The notes beneath the pieces are model-generated. The model was not told the origin of the DNA, searched no databases, and saw nothing but the letters and a program-made list of their open reading frames with translations. Positions 20,327-28,527 of a stretch of DNA of 64,000 nucleotides are shown piece after piece (positions within the stretch are counted from its first letter, which is position 1; every line of letters starts with the position of its first letter). A program made the translations under genes and the position numbers. The DNA is taken from contig JAEUIU010000023.1 of the NCBI GenBank assembly GCA_016795065.1, forward strand, positions 1 through 64,000. The letters run 5' to 3'. The DNA comes from Phycisphaerae bacterium. GTDB taxonomy: Bacteria > Planctomycetota > Phycisphaerae > Phycisphaerales > SM1A02.

Positions 20327-20549
20327 CGAAGTTGAGGGCTGCCGTACCGAGGCCGCTCAGGATCGCCTGGATCTCCCAGTAGCGGCCCATGTAGACATAG
20401 AGGCTCAGGTTGGCCAGGCCGAAGAGGAGCCAGGCCAGGATCGAGACGTTTCGGGCCGAGCGGGCCCGGATGATCGCCAGGAGCTGGAGCGCCGTTGCGC
20501 CGGGAAAGACGACGGCGGGAATCCAGCCAACGAGCGACGCATAGTCCAT
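20268..20549 (-). CDS. Small PQ-loop-like membrane protein
   Basis: 93 residues, ATG at 20549. Three hydrophobic segments: LVGWIPAVVFPGATALQLLA, SILAWLLFGLANLSLYVYMG and ALNFAIVVTALTIG. The middle RARSARNVSILAWLLFGLAN resembles one PQ-loop/SemiSWEET unit (S-x-x-x-x-S-x-x-x-W). SemiSWEETs of this size dimerise to move sugars. The call is by resemblance only. It converges on the binding-protein gene with a 59-base overlap. Confidence 0.65.
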   Translation of the reverse strand: MDYASLVGWIPAVVFPGATALQLLAIIRARSARNVSILAWLLFGLANLSLYVYMGRYWEIQAILSGLGTAALNFAIVVTALTIGRGSAPAAPR

Positions 20550-20656
20550 GGCGGCACCATCGGCAGGTGTGGGCGCCTTCCGTGAGTTGCGGGGTTGCTT
20601 CGACGAAGTTTCCGGGGGCCTTCCGTGTTCGCAGCGTTCGCCGTACGCTCGCCATC

Positions 20657-21499
20657 GTGAGCTTCTATCGCAACCACGCCCTGTACAGCGCCTTCTTCGA
20701 GCCCAGCGAGGAGATGCGCGATTCGATCGACACGATGGTCCGCACCCATGTTGGCGCGAAGCCCAAGCGGGTCCTCGATCCGGCGTGTGGACCTGGCCTG
20801 TGGCTCGAGCATTTCGCCAAGCGCGGCACCTTCGTCGCTGGCGTCGAACTTGATCCTACGGTCGCCGCGGCGGGGGCGAAACGACTGGCCGGTCGGAAGG
20901 CTCGCATCGTTCAGGGCGACATGCGCGATCCACCCTCCTCAGTCGAAGGTCCGTTTGATCTCGCCATCAATCTGGACAACTCGTTAGGTCATCTGGGTGG
21001 TGTCGCCGACGTGGTCGCCCACTTCCGGGCGATGCATCGTCTCTTGGGTCCGAAGGGCATCTATCTCATCGGCCTCGCGGTGCGCGAGCCGCGTGAGCGC
21101 ATTCCTTCCGAGACCGTCTACGAGCGCGGGCCGCTGCCGATCGCCGGCGGCGGATACGCGGCGATCCGCAGCGAGACGCATGGGCTGCAGCCGCCGAGCG
21201 GGCCGGATCGCCTGCGCTGCGAGCGGATCCGGCATTACGTGATGACGGTCGGTATCGACGGACTCGCACCGCTCTTCATCGAGCAGTACGACTTGCTGAC
21301 CTTCCCGATCGTGACGCTCAAGCAAGCGCTCGCCCATGGGGGTCCATGGAAGGTCGCCGATTGCCGCGACGCGGCCGACGAGAGCTTGCCCAAGGCGAGT
21401 TTCGAGGCATCTTGCGGTGATGTCCTCTTGGCCTTGCGTCCGGTCAAGAGCGCCGTCCACGGCAGGCGCAGAGGGCTGCTGCCTCCAGCCGCCCGGTAA
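20657..21499 (+). CDS. Class I SAM-dependent methyltransferase
   Basis: 280 residues from GTG at 20657 (SFYRNHALYSAFFEP). A longer reading to 20495 adds only a basic low-quality segment. The Rossmann motif I is VLDPACGPGLWLEHFA, with the acidic ribose-binding residue in VAGVELDPTVAAAGAKRLAG, motif II at VQGDMRD and motif III-like FDLAINLDNSLGHLGG. It resembles small-molecule methyltransferases; the acceptor is unknown. Monocistronic. Confidence 0.88.
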   Translation: MSFYRNHALYSAFFEPSEEMRDSIDTMVRTHVGAKPKRVLDPACGPGLWLEHFAKRGTFVAGVELDPTVAAAGAKRLAGRKARIVQGDMRDPPSSVEGPFDLAINLDNSLGHLGGVADVVAHFRAMHRLLGPKGIYLIGLAVREPRERIPSETVYERGPLPIAGGGYAAIRSETHGLQPPSGPDRLRCERIRHYVMTVGIDGLAPLFIEQYDLLTFPIVTLKQALAHGGPWKVADCRDAADESLPKASFEASCGDVLLALRPVKSAVHGRRRGLLPPAAR

Positions 21500-21666
21500 C
21501 CGACTTTTCACCGTTTTGACGCTTTGCGTGACACCCAAATGGGGAGGGTGTCGGCTTGATCGGTCGTTGGCGACCGACGTTCGGACGCCGCTCGTCCTCA
21601 CTTTGTCAATTTGCCCCCTAACTGCGGAGCGTGCGGGAGTGATTGGCACCACTGGAAGTCCGTTTC

Positions 21667-23652
21667 GTGCGATTCTCAATCACCGCAATCCTCCTCCTGA
21701 CCGTCCCATTCGCCACGTCGGCATCCGCCCAGACCATCACGAGCTGCAATCGACTAGTCAAGGTCAATTCGGCCTCGCCGATATCCACCGCGGATTTCGG
21801 CCACTGGATCCAATCGACGGCCTCGGGATCGAGCGTTGCCAGCCAGGATTCCATCGTTGAGGCAACATCGATTGTCGCCCAATGCGACGCGCATGCCGCA
21901 GCCCAAGGAGCGACCTCTGCGATCTCCTCTTTCGACGCGAAGTTCGTCCTCAACGAATGGACCGAGGTGTGGGTCGCGGCCGAGATCCTCTCATGGGTGC
22001 TGTCGGGAGCGACATTCAGCGAGGGGCCGGCGTCGATACAAATCAAGAACCTAACGACCGGCTCAGTGATTGAATCTTGGAACGCGGCTCCTCCCTTCGA
22101 CGAGGTGAGCTATTTCGGGATCAGCGAGGCGCTTCCACCTGCAAGCTACACGATCACCGCCGTCGCCAGCGGATTTGGAGCGGGCTCGCGCGGCCTGGGA
22201 GTTGCGACGCACAGCGAGGTGGACTTCTCGTTCGATCTCCATCCCCTGTGGCAGCTCTATCCGGGATCGTGCTTTGTCGCCCATACCGACAACGGCTGCA
22301 ACAACGAAAGCTGCTACTCGATCGTTTGCGCCCAGGATCCAACCTGCTGCGTGGAGGGTTGGGATGCTTCCTGTGTCTCGTCGGCTGAGCAGCTCTGTGT
22401 CACCGGATTCGGCGGCGGCGGCGCGGTCGATCCGCACACCGGGCACCGCTACGTGCTATCCCTGGCGAAGGACTGGAGCGGAGCTGTGGCCTCCGCAGAG
22501 GACCTCTTCGGGAATCTGGCTTCCGTGGGCTCAGCGGCGGAGAACGGCTGGATCGCGCGAAAGGTGATCGGGAACGGGCCGACCTCGTCGCGCTGGATCG
22601 GCTTCAACGACGTGGATGTCGAAGGAAGCTGGGAGTGGCAGTCGGGCGAGCCGGTCTCGTTCACCATGTGGGCAGCCGGCGAACCGAATGACGCGGGCGG
22701 CGAGGATGGCGCGGTCCTCCTCCCAAACGGACGGTGGAATGACCTCGCGACCGCCACATTGCTGCCCGGCGTGATCGAACTTTCCCGAGGCGAGTGCGGT
22801 CATGGTGGCCCCTGCCTCACCCAGCATGGTCCCGGCTGTGATGAGGAATCCTGCTGTAACGAAGTCTGCACGCTGGATGCGTCCTGCTGTCAGTCATCGT
22901 GGGATGCAAGCTGCGTTTCGCTTGCCATGGCGAACTGTCCGCGGGACATCGCTGCGGGTCCCTTCTTCCATCCGGGCACCAACCATCGGTACTACGTCCT
23001 TGCTCCGACATCCTGGCACCAGGCGGAGAAGCAGGCCATGCTGATGGGCGGTCATCTCGCGACGTCGGACACGAGCCTTGAGAACGGTTGGATTGCGGCG
23101 AACTTCGCGGCATCGCTTCTCGGCGACAAGAAGGTCTTCATCGGCGCGGACGACGAGTTCATCGACGGTGTGTTCCGTTGGCAGGACGGCTCGGCGGTTG
23201 GCGAGACCCACTGGGCGGCAGGCGAACCGAATGGCGGCAACGTGGAGCGGATCGTCGAGATGTATCCGAGCGGGTTGTGGAACGATCTGCCGGTCGGCTA
23301 CTCCCGTCATGCGATTGTCGAACTCCCATGCAGCGGTGACTTGAACGACGATGGCGTCGTCGATGCCGCGGATCTGGCAATCATGCTCGGGCTCTGGGGC
23401 ACCCCGGACGAGAGGGCGGATCTCGCCACGAACCAGACGGTGGATGCGGCCGATTTGGCGATCCTGCTCGGTGCGTGGGGACCTTGTCCGACGAGTAACG
23501 CCTGTTCGGCGCACGGTTCGGCGGGCTCGGACCTTCCGGGCTGCACGACTTGCGTGTGCGCGATGGACCCCTATTGCTGCAACTCCCAGTGGGACTCGAT
23601 CTGCGCGAGCGAGGCGGCAGGGCAGTGCTTCGCGGCATGCCAATGCCCTTGA
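21667..23652 (+). CDS. Secreted multidomain C-type lectin/dockerin protein
   Basis: 661 residues from GTG at 21667, which opens a signal peptide (RFSITAILLLTVPFATSASA). In order: an unassigned beta-rich N-terminal domain (about 25-190), a Cys-rich module (about 197-245), a C-type lectin-like domain (about 255-380; HRYVLSLAKDWSGAVASAED, WAAGEPNDAGGEDGAVLLPN), a second Cys module, a second lectin domain (HRYYVLAPTSWHQAEKQAML, WAAGEPNGGNVERI), two dockerin-like repeats (DLNDDGVVDAADLAIMLGLW, VDAADLAILLGAWG) and a third Cys module at the end. The WAAGEPN motif is the lectin WND/EPN-type carbohydrate/calcium site. Likely a surface glycan-binding protein using the same dockerin-like units as the genes at the window start. 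Confidence 0.88.
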   Translation: MRFSITAILLLTVPFATSASAQTITSCNRLVKVNSASPISTADFGHWIQSTASGSSVASQDSIVEATSIVAQCDAHAAAQGATSAISSFDAKFVLNEWTEVWVAAEILSWVLSGATFSEGPASIQIKNLTTGSVIESWNAAPPFDEVSYFGISEALPPASYTITAVASGFGAGSRGLGVATHSEVDFSFDLHPLWQLYPGSCFVAHTDNGCNNESCYSIVCAQDPTCCVEGWDASCVSSAEQLCVTGFGGGGAVDPHTGHRYVLSLAKDWSGAVASAEDLFGNLASVGSAAENGWIARKVIGNGPTSSRWIGFNDVDVEGSWEWQSGEPVSFTMWAAGEPNDAGGEDGAVLLPNGRWNDLATATLLPGVIELSRGECGHGGPCLTQHGPGCDEESCCNEVCTLDASCCQSSWDASCVSLAMANCPRDIAAGPFFHPGTNHRYYVLAPTSWHQAEKQAMLMGGHLATSDTSLENGWIAANFAASLLGDKKVFIGADDEFIDGVFRWQDGSAVGETHWAAGEPNGGNVERIVEMYPSGLWNDLPVGYSRHAIVELPCSGDLNDDGVVDAADLAIMLGLWGTPDERADLATNQTVDAADLAILLGAWGPCPTSNACSAHGSAGSDLPGCTTCVCAMDPYCCNSQWDSICASEAAGQCFAACQCP

Positions 23653-23661
23653 TCGTCGGGT

Positions 23662-24873
23662 TCAGTCCCGCCCGCGAGGCGCCTCGCGATCGGTCCAGCG
23701 CTCGTTGCGGTGATGAGCGACATCGGCGCGGGCGATGGCATCCTTGCCGAACTTCGCGCGGATCGCGTCGGAGACCTTGTCGATTGCCGCGTGCTTCGTC
23801 GCGCCGGGCTCGTCGAAGAGGGACAACTGCTCGTTCCCCTCACTCAACTGGCTCGTGCTGCAGCCGATGAGGCGCACCGGTCGGTAATGCACGTCGGCCC
23901 ACGCCCGGAAAAGCGTCCGAGCCGCCTCGCGCAGCCGATCGCTCCGATCGGTGGACTCATCCAGCGTGAGGGAGCGGGTGATGGTCTTGAAGTCACCGAA
24001 TCGGATCTTGACCGTCAGGCGTCCCGCCTTGAGTCCCTTCCGGCGGAGTCGCGCCGCCACGTCGTCGCACTCGTCCATGAGATGGCTCTCGACCTCCTGG
24101 CGGTCGCGAAGATCCTCGCCAAAGGTCTGCTCGTGACCGACGCTCTTGGCGGTGTGATCGGTGTGGACCGGCCGGTCATCCTCGCCGAACGCCCTGCGCT
24201 TCCAATCAAGTGCGCTCTCGCCGATGAGGTTCTCAAGCTGTTGGCCATCGATGGCCTGAAGGTCGCCGAAGGTGCGCACGCCGATCTGGTGAAGCAACTT
24301 CGCCGTCACCGGCCCGACGCCCCACATACGTTCGATCGCCAGCGGGGCAAGCCGCTCGGCGAGCCCGTCCGGCGGGAGCACACTGAGTCCATCAGGCTTC
24401 TGGAGGTCGCTGCCCAGCTTGGCGACGAACTTGTTTGGGGCAACGCCGACCGAGCAGGTGAGACCTAGCTCCTCGCGCACCTGGGAGCGGATCGCCTTGG
24501 CGATCGTGACGCCGTCGCCGTGGAGTCGCTCCGAACCGGTGACGTCGGCGAAGGCCTCGTCCAGGGAGAGCGGCTCGACGAGCGGCGAATAGCGTTCGAT
24601 GATCTCCATGAGGCGTTCGGAGAGCTCGCGATAGCGATGGAATCGGGGCGGAGTGACGATCGCCTGCGGGCAGAGGGCCCGCGCCTGGCCCATCGGCATC
24701 GCCGAGCGGCAACCGAACTTGCGAGCCTCGTAGGACGCAGCCCCGACCACGCCCCGTCGACCGTTGCCGCCGACGAGGACGGGCTTCCCGCGCAGCGCCG
24801 GGTTGTCGAGCTGTTCGACGGACGCATAGAAGGCGTCCATGTCGACGTGCAGGATGGTGCGCGGCCAAGACAC
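23662..24873 (-). CDS. dinB: DNA polymerase IV (Y-family translesion polymerase)
   Basis: 403 residues. Catalytic motifs are ILHVDMDAFYASVEQ (first metal Asp residues) and PLSLDEAFADVTGSE (second acidic pair). The steric-gate region is AFYAS, and GIAPNKF-like GVAPNKFVAKLGSDLQKPDG, the HhH thumb (WGVGPVTAKLLHQIGVRTFG) and little-finger (ITRSLTLDESTDRSDRLREA) follow in the usual order. It synthesises across damaged bases. Length is slightly above the E. coli protein (351). It is single, followed on the same strand by nothing and preceded by a large hypothetical gene 38 bases upstream. Confidence 0.96.
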   Translation of the reverse strand: MSWPRTILHVDMDAFYASVEQLDNPALRGKPVLVGGNGRRGVVGAASYEARKFGCRSAMPMGQARALCPQAIVTPPRFHRYRELSERLMEIIERYSPLVEPLSLDEAFADVTGSERLHGDGVTIAKAIRSQVREELGLTCSVGVAPNKFVAKLGSDLQKPDGLSVLPPDGLAERLAPLAIERMWGVGPVTAKLLHQIGVRTFGDLQAIDGQQLENLIGESALDWKRRAFGEDDRPVHTDHTAKSVGHEQTFGEDLRDRQEVESHLMDECDDVAARLRRKGLKAGRLTVKIRFGDFKTITRSLTLDESTDRSDRLREAARTLFRAWADVHYRPVRLIGCSTSQLSEGNEQLSLFDEPGATKHAAIDKVSDAIRAKFGKDAIARADVAHHRNERWTDREAPRGRD

Positions 24874-24911
24874 GACAGAAGCGTATCCGCAGCGCTGTCC
24901 TCAACACTGGA

Positions 24912-27110
24912 TCAACGGTCGGGGAGCGAGCGCAAGAGGGCCTCGATCTGCGGGCCCGTCACCGAGCCACCGAGGTTGGTGTCGAGCGAGCGGAGCCAGT
25001 GGATGCGGGCCCGTACCGCGTCGACCGTCGTGGCGCCGGCGGCGGCCAGGCGGAGCTGGCCCAACTCGGCCCTCCACCATTCCAGCGAGCGCTCGGCGGC
25101 GGCATCCATCGCCTCACGGAAGAGCCGCATCGCGGAGGTTCGGTCCTCAGCGCCGCCGAGCCGCCGTCGGGCCTCGGCCCGCTGGAGGAGGGCGGCTGGT
25201 CGGTGCGACTCGCTTGCCGGAAAGATCCGGTCGACGAGGGCGCACTGTCCGCTCCGTACCATCGCGTCGGCGAGCCGGATGCGCCATCCCGCATCGCCGT
25301 CGGCCGCCGCGACGTCCAGGAAAACCGTCCCTAACAGTTCGATCATCGGCGACGCTGGCGGCTCCGAGGTCTCGTCGGTCCCCGTCGCGAATTCTTCGAC
25401 ACGGCGCCGCAGGGTCTCGCGCACGGCGGGCCACCATGCGTTTGGATCCGAGCGGACGGCCGCACCGACCCGTTCGGGAAGGCTCCCGCGACCGCCCGAG
25501 GCGTCCAAGGCGCGAAGGAGCGTCTGCAAGGCGCGGCCGCGCAGGGACATCGGGAGCGTCACGTCGAGCACGACGGACGTTGCCGTGGCGACGGCTCGAT
25601 CGGGCTCCCCGGCCAGAAGCGCGTGCCGGGCGCGGACGATCTCGCGTCGGGCCGCCATCGTGCCCTCCAATCGGGCCCGGTCCAGATCGGCCAGGTCGCG
25701 GCCGACCGCGTCGAGCCGTTCCGTCGGCTTGACGTCCTCCGCGGCGATCGTCACCTCGGCGGCAAGCAGCCGGGCACGATCGGCCCCCGGGGCGGAGCCG
25801 AGGCTCGCCGCGGCGTCACGCGTGCCCGCGAGGTTGCCGCGCAGGAAGGCGATCTCGGCGGAAAGTTCGATCCACGCGGTCCGCTCGCGAGACGCAGGGA
25901 ATGTGGCGAGAGCGTACCGAACCGCCTCGTCCAGACGCTCAAGCGCCTCCGGATCCGGCGCGCGATCAAGATCCGGCCCGACGCTTGCACGGTGCAGCTC
26001 GCCCGATACGAGCAACGCAATCTCCATCGCCGCCATCGCCAGCGGATGTTCCGGATAGTGGCGGGCAAGATGGAGGAAATGACCTTGGGCCTCGAGGTAG
26101 CGCTGTCCATCGCTCGCGATCGCGCCAAGCTCAAAGAGCGCCAGCGGGCGCAGAGGCGAGCCCGCGTCGGCGCCGACAAGCTCAGTAAGGCGTCGGTGTA
26201 CGACTGTCGCATCGTCGCCGGTGGCCGTTCGCGCTCGGGCAATCAAGTGAAGCGGTCTTGCCGATTCCGCATTGAAAGGAAGTGTCCGGAGTCTCGCTGC
26301 AAGTGGCTCACTCAGGGCCGCTCGTGATTCCGCATCGGCCGCATCGAAGAGGCCGCACCAGACGCCCGCCGGATCGGTCACGACACTCGCGATGCCGTCC
26401 GCGGTGAGAAGCTGCTGCATCGGGGAGTCGAGGCGGGCTCGGTCGAACGCTTCGCTCATCGCGGTGGTGGGGGCTCCTAACTTCGCGCGCACTCCAACGA
26501 CAGTTCGCAGGATGCGAGAGGCCGTGCGATCGATTGGGCGCAAATCGACGCGGCCATCGAGCCGGTCGAGAGGTCCGGTTGCGTTGCCGCCCTCCTCGGC
26601 GCGGAGCATGGCCAGGGAGAGGAGGAAAATCGCCCTGTGTCGAGGCAAGAGGGCGTCGATGTCCTCGGCCAACTCGTCTACCCATGGCCGAAAGAGGTCG
26701 CCGGCCGGCGGATCGAGACGCCTGGCCTTGGCCATCGCCCACAGGGCAGCTCCACGCACGCGCTGATCGCGGGCCGCGGCGCGAACCCGATCGTCGGTGC
26801 CAACCAACGGTTGGGCGGCAGTCGCGAACTCCCTGATATCGGGGACGGCGATCGGCGCGCCATTTGAGGTATGGCCGAAGAGAACAAACAGTTCGTTCGC
26901 CGCTGGGGTCAGGTCAAGGAGGAGCACTCGCTCAAGACGGTCGAGCGCGGCAATCTGGGAAAAAATCGGCGTCGCTGCGGCTTCGACCTGAGAGTTGCAG
27001 ACCGTTGCCTTGGCCGACGGAAGCGGCATTGGAAGCAGGGCCGCGAGCACGACCATCGGAACCCGAATCTGAAGGGGAGTCTGAACGGGCATGGAGCGAG
27101 GGAAACGCAT
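24912..27110 (-). CDS. Secreted alanine-rich helical repeat protein of unknown function
   Basis: 732 residues from the ATG at 27110; an alternative ATG at 27092 is equally possible. A signal peptide (MVVLAALLPMPLPSAKA) precedes a long Ala/Arg/Leu-rich sequence of paired helices with TPR-like spacing (LRPLALFELGAIASDGQRYL followed by AQGHFLHLARHYPEHPLAMA). No enzyme motif was found. The start lies 17 bases after the vWA gene stop, so the two form an operon. The vWA partner suggests a scaffold or assembly role in the envelope, which is inference. Confidence 0.75.
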   Translation of the reverse strand: MRFPRSMPVQTPLQIRVPMVVLAALLPMPLPSAKATVCNSQVEAAATPIFSQIAALDRLERVLLLDLTPAANELFVLFGHTSNGAPIAVPDIREFATAAQPLVGTDDRVRAAARDQRVRGAALWAMAKARRLDPPAGDLFRPWVDELAEDIDALLPRHRAIFLLSLAMLRAEEGGNATGPLDRLDGRVDLRPIDRTASRILRTVVGVRAKLGAPTTAMSEAFDRARLDSPMQQLLTADGIASVVTDPAGVWCGLFDAADAESRAALSEPLAARLRTLPFNAESARPLHLIARARTATGDDATVVHRRLTELVGADAGSPLRPLALFELGAIASDGQRYLEAQGHFLHLARHYPEHPLAMAAMEIALLVSGELHRASVGPDLDRAPDPEALERLDEAVRYALATFPASRERTAWIELSAEIAFLRGNLAGTRDAAASLGSAPGADRARLLAAEVTIAAEDVKPTERLDAVGRDLADLDRARLEGTMAARREIVRARHALLAGEPDRAVATATSVVLDVTLPMSLRGRALQTLLRALDASGGRGSLPERVGAAVRSDPNAWWPAVRETLRRRVEEFATGTDETSEPPASPMIELLGTVFLDVAAADGDAGWRIRLADAMVRSGQCALVDRIFPASESHRPAALLQRAEARRRLGGAEDRTSAMRLFREAMDAAAERSLEWWRAELGQLRLAAAGATTVDAVRARIHWLRSLDTNLGGSVTGPQIEALLRSLPDR

Positions 27111-27127
27111 CGGGCGAATGTCGGTGC

Positions 27128-28474
27128 TCAGCCGCCACCCGATGCTGACGAGGAGCTCGGCGCGGGCTCGGCGGTGTTCAGTCCTAACTCCTCGCGTGAG
27201 AGGAATCGGAAGCCCGACGAGCCACCAGTCGATCGATCGCCGCCCGCCCCGCTGTGGGTCTCCGCGATCCGGCGAAGCGTCTCGAGCGGATCCGGGTCGA
27301 GAAACTGAATGCACTGGATGCGGGTCGACCGCCGACCGGTCGTCGCATTCAGCGGATTGAGCGATTCCAACGTGCGGAGGAGTTCATCGCGCCCGATCTC
27401 GAAGTCGCCGCTGCCGGTGATATCGGTCGAGAGCAGGAAGATGACATCGGGGCGCAGGGCAAGCCCCCGTTCAAGGGCGGCCAGCGGACTGCTGCGCCCA
27501 GACGGCCGCAGCGAACTTGCCCACGTCAAAACACGCCCGATGATCTCGGGCTTCGCCGTCTGAAGCCCGGCGGGTGCCGAGCGGTCGTTGTCGTTCCCGC
27601 CTGGTGATACGCCTCGCACCACCGCCTCGGTTGCCTCCAAGGCCTGGTTTCGCTGGAAGAAGATGACCGCGAAACGCTGCTCTGGCGAGAGGTGCCGAAG
27701 GGAACGCTCCAGTTCGCGCTTGACCACCGGGAGCGTCGATATGAGCGAGCCGCTCGCATCAACGACGTAAACGATGGATTGGGCGTTCGAGGCCTCAAGG
27801 CCCGCGAACATGGTGGGTGGGGCAATCTCGGGGGCGGCCGGGCCGCCGCGCGCCCCGCCGGGCGGACCGAGTCGGGATCTCAGGACGTTGTCCAGATCAT
27901 TGCTGGCTCCACTGCCTTGAGAGTTGACTTGGGCCAATCTCTCTGCGATCCTTTCGTCGAGGGTTCCTTCGACGTGGTCGATCGTCGCCCGAGCTGATGT
28001 GGCGGCACGGGATTGCCTGTGCGCTTGTGTCTGGCTTGCCGACGACGACAAGGGATCCTTCTCCGGCGGCACGTGAGCCTGTCGGCCAAGAGACTGTTGA
28101 CTGGTCGCCTCTCGATTTGGTTCTGGATTCGTGAGTTCGCCTGACGGCGGAGTCGCGGAAGCCAGCCCCGGGTTGGAAGCCGCTCGCAGGCTTGGTTGAT
28201 CGAAGTCCACGACGACTTCGATCGGCAGGAGGCCGTGCGCATCGCGTTCGCCCATCTGCATGTATTTCCCGATCGCAACGGTTCCGATGACGATGCCCAA
28301 CGCGGCATGGATTGCAAGTGAGGCGAGCGATGGCGCGACGATCGCACGCAGGGCTCGCGCCCGACGGCTGACGGTCCGTGGGGACGGAGCTGCCAGAGCC
28401 GCCGGAGCCGTCGCAGGGGAAGGACGAAGCTCGCGGCTCGATGCGGATTGGGAACTCGCCGGGCGTGGCGTCAC
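27128..28474 (-). CDS. Membrane-anchored von Willebrand factor A domain protein
   Basis: About 448 residues if started at GTG 28474; a TTG at 28483 is also possible and no clear ribosome-binding site decides. One membrane segment lies at about residues 45-70 (SLASLAIHAALGIVIGTVAI). A Ser/Gln/Asn-rich, probably disordered linker follows, then a vWA domain whose MIDAS begins IVYVVDASGSLIS (Asp240). The later ligand segments include FLLSTDITGSGDFEIGRDEL. The C-terminus is Ser/Gly-rich. vWA domains bind protein partners through a metal ion. Divergent from the helicase gene, about 53 bases apart. Confidence 0.82.
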   Translation of the reverse strand: MTPRPASSQSASSRELRPSPATAPAALAAPSPRTVSRRARALRAIVAPSLASLAIHAALGIVIGTVAIGKYMQMGERDAHGLLPIEVVVDFDQPSLRAASNPGLASATPPSGELTNPEPNREATSQQSLGRQAHVPPEKDPLSSSASQTQAHRQSRAATSARATIDHVEGTLDERIAERLAQVNSQGSGASNDLDNVLRSRLGPPGGARGGPAAPEIAPPTMFAGLEASNAQSIVYVVDASGSLISTLPVVKRELERSLRHLSPEQRFAVIFFQRNQALEATEAVVRGVSPGGNDNDRSAPAGLQTAKPEIIGRVLTWASSLRPSGRSSPLAALERGLALRPDVIFLLSTDITGSGDFEIGRDELLRTLESLNPLNATTGRRSTRIQCIQFLDPDPLETLRRIAETHSGAGGDRSTGGSSGFRFLSREELGLNTAEPAPSSSSASGGG

Positions 28475-28527
28475 GATGGGCAAATCGTATGGGGTCGGGC
28501 AAGCATGAGCACGAGGAAGAATCGCTG

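Noticed and set aside
21530-21552. GACACCC/GGGTGTC hairpin after the methyltransferase gene as a terminator
   Set aside because: Only a 7-bp stem with a 9-nt loop and no T tract.
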